DNA from: Clostridia bacterium | GTDB lineage: Bacteria > Bacillota > Clostridia > Christensenellales > Borkfalkiaceae | Assembly: GCA_017452305.1 (NCBI GenBank) | Contig: JAFTMQ010000081.1 | Span: 1-12,812, forward strand | DNA length: 12,812 bases | Direction: 5' to 3' | Shown: piece after piece, positions 1-5,147 of the stretch | Layout of the letters: each line of letters begins with the position of its first letter | Position numbering within the stretch: the stretch's first letter is position 1 | Notes under the pieces: model-generated | The model's database searches: none | Seen by the model: the letters and a program-made list of their open reading frames with translations, nothing else | What the model was told of the DNA's origin: nothing | Translations under genes and position numbers: made by a program

Positions 1-233
1 CGGCGACGGTTATCGACTTGATTGAGGGTATGCTTTTAGAGATTTCCCTTTCCGTTGCGCTTGTGGTGTTCGTTATGTTCGCGATTTCGGTGTTCGTGCT
101 CTGTATCGTATGGCGCAGAAAGTTTGCGTTCGGTAAGACGGGTTGGATCGTATTCGGCGTGTCCTTGGGTGCGGCGGTGATTATTTCCATTATCACTTGG
201 CTTGTATTTAGAAGCTGGGGCTTTGTGGTTTAA
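1..233 (+). CDS. C-terminal end of an unrecognised small membrane protein (5' end outside window)
   Basis: The frame is open from the first complete codon (position 3) to the TAA at 231-233, so this is most likely the 3' end of a gene that starts upstream. A TTG at 18 or an ATG at 30 could in principle be a start, but no ribosome binding site precedes either. The visible part has two strongly hydrophobic segments. The first begins near LLEISLSVALVVF and the second includes WIVFGVSLGAAVIISIITWL. A short basic loop (WRRKFAFGKTG) separates them, and the protein ends shortly after the second segment. By the positive-inside tendency the basic loop should lie in the cytoplasm, with both ends outside. 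I recognise no family. The lipoprotein gene follows after a 43-nt gap that holds a hairpin, so the two may or may not be cotranscribed. Confidence 0.6.
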   Translation, partial: ATVIDLIEGMLLEISLSVALVVFVMFAISVFVLCIVWRRKFAFGKTGWIVFGVSLGAAVIISIITWLVFRSWGFVV

Positions 234-240
234 GATAGCA

Positions 241-266
241 AAAAAAACGCTCCTTGCGGGGCGTTT
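241..266 (-). terminator. Hairpin with T-tract on the minus strand, directly before the next ribosome binding site
   Basis: Arm AAACGCTCC (245-253) pairs with GGGGCGTTT (258-266) over 9 bp with one G-T wobble, around loop TTGC. On the plus strand only three Ts follow before GGAGG, so it is a poor plus-strand terminator. On the minus strand the stem is followed by a run of seven Ts (the As at 241-247), as in an intrinsic terminator. It may stop antisense transcription or partly insulate the downstream gene. Confidence 0.45.
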
Positions 267-271
267 GGAGG
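267..271 (+). promoter_or_regulatory. Ribosome binding site GGAGG that fixes the lipoprotein start at 277
   Basis: GGAGG lies 5 nt before the ATG at 277. It decides against the longer in-frame reading that opens upstream inside the preceding gene. The site directly abuts the hairpin stem ending at 266, and its GGAG could alternatively pair with CTCC at 250-253. Confidence 0.75.
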
Positions 272-276
272 TAAAT

Positions 277-1620
277 ATGACGAAATTGACGAGAAATTTG
301 ATGCGGATAGGCTTGCTATTCTCGCTGTGTTTTAGCGTCTTGTTCGGCGCGTGTAAGTGTAGCGCGGTAGTTGGCTTTGAGCCGAACGGCACGTTTCACG
401 TGCGCGAGGTGAATATCGACGAAGAGGGGAACGAGTACGACGGAAAGAGCTATTACCAAAGCTATAAAAAAGAGCATTTATACGATTTTTCGCACTTTAC
501 CTTTGATAGCGAGGAAAAGACGGTTGCCGTTTGCAAATCCTACGACGATACGCAAGTGATAGGCGGTACGTTTGAATATACGGCAGGCAAAAGCGTAACA
601 AGCATTAACGATGGCAGTTATAGGGAATATACGCCGTCCAAGTTGACGGTAACCTTGGAAAACGGCGACGTTTTCGAGGGGGAAACAGGGCACGAAGGAA
701 TGTGGAAAAGCGGGGCGTATATTACGCTTTCGGGGGCAGGAATTTCCTTCCGTCTGGAAGCGGGGGAGGATTGGAACGGATATTTTGCGACGTTTTACGA
801 AACGACACCGAGCAAAATGAGCGAGCTTTTATTCGGTACGGTTATTGTAAATGATATGGCTACCTACGAGGACAATCGATATCCGCAGGCGTTCCGTGAT
901 TTTTATCAAGGCTTTGTGGATAGAGAGCGGTTGCTTATCTATCCCGACGGGGAATACAGCGGTGGAGCTTACAACGTGCAGTTATACGTCAAAGGGTCCC
1001 GTGGGATGCCGAGTTTTCGATTCCGTGTTGGTATAAAAGGGAAACCTTATTATATCAACCTAACCTACCTGCCAAAAGTTTGGGAGGAGCTTGACGAGGA
1101 GTGGGTGAATAAGTACAAAGACGGGGGGCAGGTATGGAATGAAGCGCGTACACACGTAGGTTTTGTGACGGAATACCAAGACCCGAATTTTGCGTACAGC
1201 GAAACCCTGCTTGTTGAAATTGTGCATACGAGCGGTGCTGAGACGATTGCGGAAGAGCTTGTTCGTGATTTAAGCTTTTCGACGATAGCGGGTAAAAATA
1301 GCGTAGAAGATTGCTTGACCGCGGACGAGATTGCGGCGCTGGATATGCGCTATGAGGCGTTGGCGCAAACGGATAATTTGTATAACGGCAACAAAATCGA
1401 CGGTTATGAGATTTTAGACGATTGTATTTCTATGCAGCCCACGCAGGAAAATGGGAACACGGTGCAGAGCTATCGTTCACTTAAAGACGGCAGAGTGATT
1501 GGCACGGTGGTGCTTTACGGACAAGGTCGGTTTTATCACGAAGGGAAATTTTACACCTTTGACGGCTATCGCGAGATTTCGCTTTTGTATTTGCATTTCT
1601 ATGCGTCGGAAAATGAATAG
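277..1620 (+). CDS. Predicted lipoprotein of unknown function
   Basis: The product has 447 residues. The ATG at 277 has GGAGG 5 nt upstream and opens a typical lipoprotein signal: basic start (MTKLTRNLMR), hydrophobic core, then FGAC with Cys26 as the probable lipidated residue. Phe at -3 is less usual than Leu or Val, so lipidation is likely but not certain. The mature part is polar, rich in Tyr, Glu, Asp and Gly, with alternating patterns suggesting mostly beta structure and no further membrane segment. It would sit on the outer face of the cytoplasmic membrane. I recognise no enzymatic motif or domain. The gene has a hairpin on each side. No clear promoter is visible between it and the upstream gene, so readthrough from that gene is possible. 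A second, unrelated-looking lipoprotein lies at 6984-7973. Confidence 0.75.
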   Translation: MTKLTRNLMRIGLLFSLCFSVLFGACKCSAVVGFEPNGTFHVREVNIDEEGNEYDGKSYYQSYKKEHLYDFSHFTFDSEEKTVAVCKSYDDTQVIGGTFEYTAGKSVTSINDGSYREYTPSKLTVTLENGDVFEGETGHEGMWKSGAYITLSGAGISFRLEAGEDWNGYFATFYETTPSKMSELLFGTVIVNDMATYEDNRYPQAFRDFYQGFVDRERLLIYPDGEYSGGAYNVQLYVKGSRGMPSFRFRVGIKGKPYYINLTYLPKVWEELDEEWVNKYKDGGQVWNEARTHVGFVTEYQDPNFAYSETLLVEIVHTSGAETIAEELVRDLSFSTIAGKNSVEDCLTADEIAALDMRYEALAQTDNLYNGNKIDGYEILDDCISMQPTQENGNTVQSYRSLKDGRVIGTVVLYGQGRFYHEGKFYTFDGYREISLLYLHFYASENE

Positions 1621-1621
1621 T

Positions 1622-1651
1622 AAAAAACGCTCCGCAAGGGGCGTTTTTTTT
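1622..1651 (+). terminator. Intrinsic terminator of the lipoprotein gene
   Basis: Arm AAAAAACGCTCC (1622-1633) pairs with GGGGCGTTTTTT (1638-1649) with one wobble pair, around a GCAA tetraloop (GNRA type). Eight Ts run from 1644 to 1651. It begins 2 nt after the stop codon. Confidence 0.88.
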
Positions 1652-1760
1652 GAGTGATATTTGCGTTGCAAGTTATATTCGCCTACGGCGAGTGAGATTT
1701 GCTTTGCAAGTTATATTCGCCTACGGCGAGTGAGATTTGCGTTGCGAGTGAGATTTTTTA
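1652..1760. repeat. Tandem 38-bp palindromic repeat, about 2.5 copies
   Basis: Two full 38-bp units (1652-1689 and 1690-1727) differ at only two positions. A partial third unit (1728-1745) and a further fragment starting GAGTGAGATTT (1746-1760) follow. Across the unit joints the sequence folds into two long hairpins, 1668-1702 and 1706-1740. Arm GCAAGTTATATTCGCC faces GGCGAGTGAGATTTGC around loop TAC, giving 15 of 16 positions paired if G-U is allowed. The core TCGCC-TAC-GGCGA is perfect. There is no reading frame here and no link to a transposase. It lies between the lipoprotein terminator and the tilS promoter, so it may be a dispersed REP-like intergenic element. Confidence 0.85.
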
Positions 1761-1776
1761 ACGGATATAAAATATA

Positions 1777-1805
1777 TTGACAAAAGGTCGCGCGGGTGCT
1801 ATACT
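1777..1805 (+). promoter_or_regulatory. Consensus SigA-type promoter of tilS
   Basis: TTGACA (1777-1782) is followed by a 17-nt spacer and TATACT (1800-1805). Counting the last base of the -10 box as -7 puts the transcription start at 1812, the A of the tilS ATG. Confidence 0.85.
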
Positions 1806-1811
1806 AAAAGT

Positions 1812-3125
1812 ATGGATTTACGAAATTTTGCAGGAAAAAGAATATGCGTGGCAATTAGCGGCGGGGTGGATTCCGTCACGTTGTTGCATTACTTAAAATC
1901 GCAGGCGGCGGCTTGCGGTTTTAGCGTGCTTGCGGCGCATTGTGAACATGGTATTCGCGGCGAAAACAGCCTTACGGATATGCGTTTCGTGCAAAATTTT
2001 TGTGAGAAGCTGGGCGTACCGCTCACCATTTTCCGCGCCGATTGTCCTACGCTTGCCAAAGAAAAAAAGTGCAGCTTGGAAACGGCGGCGCGCGAGTTTA
2101 GGCAAGAATGTTTTTCCGCAATGCTTGCGGACGGGCGCGCGGACTTTATTGCGACGGCGCACCACCTTTTGGACGAGGCGGAGACGGTTTTGTTCCGTAT
2201 TGCGCGTGGCTGTTCCTTGTCGGGTGCGAGAGGTATGGGGGAGCAGGACGGCACGATTTTGCGCCCTATCCTCGGTTGGTCGAAAGAGGAAATTTTAGAA
2301 TACGCGAATACGCACGGGCTTGCTTACCGTGTGGACGAGAGCAATTTGCAAACGGAATTTACCCGCAATAAATTGCGCCTTGAAGTATTGCCAAAGCTGA
2401 ACGAGGCTGTACATGGGGCAAGCGGCAATTTGGCGGCGTTTGCACGTCGGGCGGCGGAGGACGACGAGGTGTTGTACGAGATGGCGAAAGCCCTTATTTC
2501 ACCGTTGAACGCGGACATGGGTGGGGGATTTTTGCTCTTATTTAGCGACAAAGCGCCCTTGTTTAACCGCGCGTGCCTGCTTGCTTTAAAGGGACTTGGC
2601 GTGGAAAAGGACTATACCTCGGCGCATTTAAACGCGGTGTTTGGGTTGCAAGGCTTGGAAAATGGCGCAAAGGTCGATTTACCGTGCGGTATCGAGGCGG
2701 TAAAGACGGACAGCGGTGTTATTTTACGCAAGCACGAGCAAATTTCCGTGGTAAAGCCCCAACCGAAAAAGTTTGATTTAGACGGCTTTGACGGGGGCAG
2801 GTACGAGGTTATCGTGTCCGTAGAGCCGATGGACTGCCCGAATTTATGGGGGCAGGTATTGCGCGCGGATAAGGACTGTTTGGACGGCGCGACGTTCCGT
2901 TTCCGTCAAGACGGGGACGAAATAAAGCGGTTTGGCGGCGGCACGAAGAGCTTGAAAAAGTTTTTTAACGAAGAAAAAGTGCCTGCGCGCGAGCGTGCGT
3001 ATATACCGCTTATTGCCAAGGGGAACGAGGTGCTTGTCGTATGCGGCGTAGAGATTGCCGAGGGCGTAAAGGTGACGGAAAGCACAAAAAATACGGTTTA
3101 TATTTATTTAAAAAAAATTTCGTAA
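1812..3125 (+). CDS. tilS: tRNA(Ile)-lysidine synthase
   Basis: TilS uses ATP and lysine to convert C34 of tRNA-Ile(CAU) to lysidine, which switches both its codon reading (AUG to AUA) and its charging (Met to Ile). It is normally essential and cytoplasmic. The 437 residues match the usual length. The N-terminal N-type PP-ATPase has the P-loop SGGVDS (16-21), HCEHGIRGENS (from 43), ETAAREFR, the HH...DEAET segment (117-125), and the DESN and FTRNKLRLEVLP motifs of the family. The C-terminal substrate-binding domain shows FRFRQDGDEIKRFGG and KKFFNEEKVPARERAYIP. One oddity is HHLLDEAET where relatives usually have HHxDDQxET. The ATG at 1812 is the only sensible start, because the P-loop begins at residue 16. 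No ribosome binding site precedes it, and it lies 6 nt after the -10 box. It has its own promoter, and no hpt or ftsH follows, unlike in Bacillus. Confidence 0.95.
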   Translation: MDLRNFAGKRICVAISGGVDSVTLLHYLKSQAAACGFSVLAAHCEHGIRGENSLTDMRFVQNFCEKLGVPLTIFRADCPTLAKEKKCSLETAAREFRQECFSAMLADGRADFIATAHHLLDEAETVLFRIARGCSLSGARGMGEQDGTILRPILGWSKEEILEYANTHGLAYRVDESNLQTEFTRNKLRLEVLPKLNEAVHGASGNLAAFARRAAEDDEVLYEMAKALISPLNADMGGGFLLLFSDKAPLFNRACLLALKGLGVEKDYTSAHLNAVFGLQGLENGAKVDLPCGIEAVKTDSGVILRKHEQISVVKPQPKKFDLDGFDGGRYEVIVSVEPMDCPNLWGQVLRADKDCLDGATFRFRQDGDEIKRFGGGTKSLKKFFNEEKVPARERAYIPLIAKGNEVLVVCGVEIAEGVKVTESTKNTVYIYLKKIS

Positions 3126-3130
3126 AACGC

Positions 3131-3159
3131 TTGACAATGCTTTTTTTCGGCGTTATACT
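3131..3159 (+). promoter_or_regulatory. Consensus SigA-type promoter of the ABC exporter operon
   Basis: TTGACA (3131-3136), a 17-nt spacer and TATACT (3154-3159) start 5 nt after the tilS stop. The predicted transcription start is near A3166, leaving an untranslated leader of about 230 nt before the ATG at 3396. Confidence 0.85.
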
Positions 3160-3239
3160 ATAAATAATTGAATATCCACAAGGAGTTATTGTAAAAAGTA
3201 AACATGACCATTATTCGTCGTTGAGAAAAAAAGGAATAG

Positions 3240-3392
3240 TTGACTTGCCCGACAAGGGCGATTTTAGCTTGCAATTTTTTCAGATTTGACGAATGTTTAC
3301 TTAAAGCGACGACGGGTGGAGTATTGTTGCGCCTTTTTCGCGTGTATAGACGTTTGTCAGTCTGTACACGCGTTTTTGTTTTATTGAGGTAA
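3240..3392 (+). CDS. Putative 50-residue leader peptide overlapping the attenuator terminator
   Basis: A TTG start (3240), directly after an in-frame TAG, opens 50 codons ending with TAA at 3390-3392, 3 nt before the exporter ATG. AAAGGA (3230-3235) lies 4 nt upstream as a possible, rather close, ribosome binding site. The frame runs through both arms of the terminator (3339-3372), so a translating or stalled ribosome would change its folding. Its last sense codon lies within the GAGG site of the next gene, which allows translational coupling. The peptide is rich in Arg, Leu, Val and Cys (starts MTCPTRAILACNFFRF, ends FVLLR). It resembles nothing I know, although the arrangement matches bmrB before bmrCD in Bacillus subtilis. 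A 50-codon frame can arise by chance and the start is not ATG, so this is tentative. Confidence 0.35.
   Translation: MTCPTRAILACNFFRFDECLLKATTGGVLLRLFRVYRRLSVCTRVFVLLR
3339..3382 (+). terminator. Strong intrinsic terminator inside the exporter leader
   Basis: CGCGTGTATAGAC (3339-3351) pairs with GTCTGTACACGCG (3360-3372) over 13 bp with one wobble, around an 8-nt loop. TTTTTGTTTT follows (3373-3382). It lies downstream of the operon's own promoter and 13 nt before the exporter ATG. If always active it would silence the operon, so it is probably conditional. Confidence 0.88.
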
Positions 3393-3395
3393 GGT

Positions 3396-5147
3396 ATGAG
3401 AGAAATATTTAAAGGCGTAAAAAAATACGTGCCGCGCTTGGTCGTGACGTATGTATTATACGTATTATCTACGCTCTGTGCGGTGGCGTTGCCAACGCTG
3501 ATGACAGGCGTTGTGGATAACGGGATCAATGCGGGGAATATGCAGTACGTTTACAAGGCGTGCGCGGCGATGGCGGCAGTGACCGTTTTGGACGTGGGGC
3601 TTATCGTGTTTTCGTATAAGCTGGGCAATGATGCAATTATAGGGTTTAATCATGATTTGCGCGTGCGCATTTTTGGAAAAGTATTAAGGATGTCCGCCAA
3701 AGAGGTAAAAAAGTATGGCGTAGGCGGCTTGTTGACTCGTTCGCTGGACGACGCAGACCGCATTTGCGACGTGGTGGGGACGGTGCTGTCGATGATGGCG
3801 AGCATTCCCATTACCCTCATCGCAGGGACGGTACTTGCATTCCGTAAATCCCCCCTGCTTGCAGGGATCTTGTTGGCGTTTACGCCTATCGTGGCGTTGG
3901 TGGTATTTTTGTGCGGACGGAATACGCATAAGCATTGGCGTATTGCCGACGAGGAAATCGACAAGCAAAACACGCTGATTAGTGCCCGCCTTTCGGGCAT
4001 GCGCGTGGTGCGTGCGTTCAATCAAGAGGAGACCGAGCAAGGCAAAATCGAGCGTGCGACGAGGCGTATGTCAAAGAGTATCGTGCGCGGGAATATGCGC
4101 GCGGAGCTGATTGCGCCCATCTCGATGTTCGTACTCAACGTGGCGACCGTGCTTATCATTGTCGTCGGCGCACAGCAAATCACCAAGCCGAACACCCTAC
4201 TTACGGCGGGCGGCGTGTTGGCGGTTATCGAGTACGTGGGAATGATAACGACGGGGATTTTGGACGTTTCCTATTTTCTGTCCGAAATTCCTCGTTTCCG
4301 TACGAAGTGCGGACGGGTCAAGGAGTTGTTGACGGCAGGGGACGAAAACGAGGGCTTTGCAAGCGGCAAGAGCTTGCAGGCGGATGGCAGTATTCGTTTT
4401 GAGAACGTCGGTTTTTCCTATACGGGCGACGGACTTGCCCTTTCGGGCGTGACGGCGCAAATTAAGGCAGGGGAAACGGTGGCGTTTATCGGCGGTACGG
4501 GCGCGGGCAAGAGTACGCTCGTGCGGCTTTTGTGTGGTTTGGATACGCCGACGGAAGGGAAAATCTTTTTCGACGAGGAGGATATATCCCTCTATCCGCC
4601 CGTGGAAATTCGCAAGAATATTTCTTGCGTTCGACAGCGCGACGTCGTGTTTTCGGGCAGGTTAAGAAGCAGTGTGGACGCGGCGGGGACGCATATTGAC
4701 GACGAGGTGCTTTCCGCGCTTGCGGACGGACAGCTGCAAAGCTTTTTAGAGGAAAAGGAAGAGGGGCTCAAATATGCCTTAGGGGAGCGTGGGCGCAATC
4801 TTTCGGGCGGACAAAAACAGCGGGTTTGCATTTCGCGCTCGCTGTTAAAGGACGCGCCCATTTACATATTTGACGACAGTTTTTCCGCTTTGGATTTTTT
4901 GACGGAATCCCACTTGCGTGCCGCGCTCAAAAAACGGCTATCAGGAAAAACGCAGCTCATCGTTACGCAAAGAGTATCGACGGCGCGTTCGTGTGATAAA
5001 ATTTTGGTGTTCGACGGCGGGAAATTGGCGGCTGTGGGTACGCACGAGCACTTGGTAGAAAGTTGCGCGCTGTACCGTGAAATTCATCTTTCGCAATTGG
5101 GCGTGGGAATAAAGGAAGCGGAGGTGGAACATGAAAAGGAAGAATAA
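3396..5147 (+). CDS. Heterodimeric ABC exporter, subunit with degenerate ATPase site
   Basis: This is a half-transporter of 583 residues: an N-terminal six-helix exporter domain (about 1-310) fused to a nucleotide-binding domain (about 340-570). Walker A is GGTGAGKST (366-374, Lys372) and the signature is LSGGQ (469-473). Walker B reads IYIFDDS, with Asp494 where the catalytic Glu is expected, and the switch residue is Gln525 (VTQRVS) instead of His. Both changes are typical of the non-hydrolytic site in heterodimeric exporters such as BmrCD, LmrCD and TM287/288, so this protein should need the next one as partner. The pair probably exports drugs, peptides or lipids from the inner membrane, with an unknown substrate. 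GAGG 6 nt upstream supports the ATG at 3396. The end overlaps the partner gene by 17 nt, which suggests coupled translation. Confidence 0.93.
   Translation: MREIFKGVKKYVPRLVVTYVLYVLSTLCAVALPTLMTGVVDNGINAGNMQYVYKACAAMAAVTVLDVGLIVFSYKLGNDAIIGFNHDLRVRIFGKVLRMSAKEVKKYGVGGLLTRSLDDADRICDVVGTVLSMMASIPITLIAGTVLAFRKSPLLAGILLAFTPIVALVVFLCGRNTHKHWRIADEEIDKQNTLISARLSGMRVVRAFNQEETEQGKIERATRRMSKSIVRGNMRAELIAPISMFVLNVATVLIIVVGAQQITKPNTLLTAGGVLAVIEYVGMITTGILDVSYFLSEIPRFRTKCGRVKELLTAGDENEGFASGKSLQADGSIRFENVGFSYTGDGLALSGVTAQIKAGETVAFIGGTGAGKSTLVRLLCGLDTPTEGKIFFDEEDISLYPPVEIRKNISCVRQRDVVFSGRLRSSVDAAGTHIDDEVLSALADGQLQSFLEEKEEGLKYALGERGRNLSGGQKQRVCISRSLLKDAPIYIFDDSFSALDFLTESHLRAALKKRLSGKTQLIVTQRVSTARSCDKILVFDGGKLAAVGTHEHLVESCALYREIHLSQLGVGIKEAEVEHEKEE

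Larger units (their letters stand above)
3166..3395 (+). promoter_or_regulatory. Structured 5' leader with transcription attenuator
   Basis: The leader between the promoter and the exporter gene contains nested complementary segments. A perfect 10-bp helix joins 3196-3205 (AAGTAAACAT) to 3293-3302 (ATGTTTACTT). Inside it, 3215-3219 pairs with 3288-3292, then 3221-3229 with 3275-3283 (with G-U pairs). An apical hairpin pairs TTGCCC (3245-3250) with GGGCGA (3256-3261). A weaker hairpin, 3306-3312 with 3324-3330, follows, and then a strong terminator (3339-3382). This layout is that of a conditional terminator. I do not recognise a known riboswitch class, and I could not identify a convincing antiterminator. 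The exporter's own ribosome binding site GAGG (3386-3389) lies just past the terminator. Confidence 0.6.

Noticed and set aside
202..276. N-terminal extension of the first lipoprotein back to TTG 202
   Set aside because: It overlaps the upstream gene and would bury the signal peptide. GGAGG plus ATG 277 gives a proper lipoprotein start.
1652..1760. CRISPR array
   Set aside because: The units are directly adjacent 38-bp tandem copies with no unique spacers, and no cas genes are near.
3204..3224. Six-codon leader peptide MTIIRR in the exporter leader
   Set aside because: The only good ribosome site (AAGGAG at 3180-3185) is 18 nt away, too far, and the ATG is buried in the outer helix.
3306..3345. 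Possible T-box riboswitch (GGGTGGA before a terminator in the exporter leader)
   Set aside because: Only GGGTGG matches the conserved T-box sequence. The ACCGCG part is missing, and the downstream genes are exporters, not tRNA synthetase or amino acid genes.
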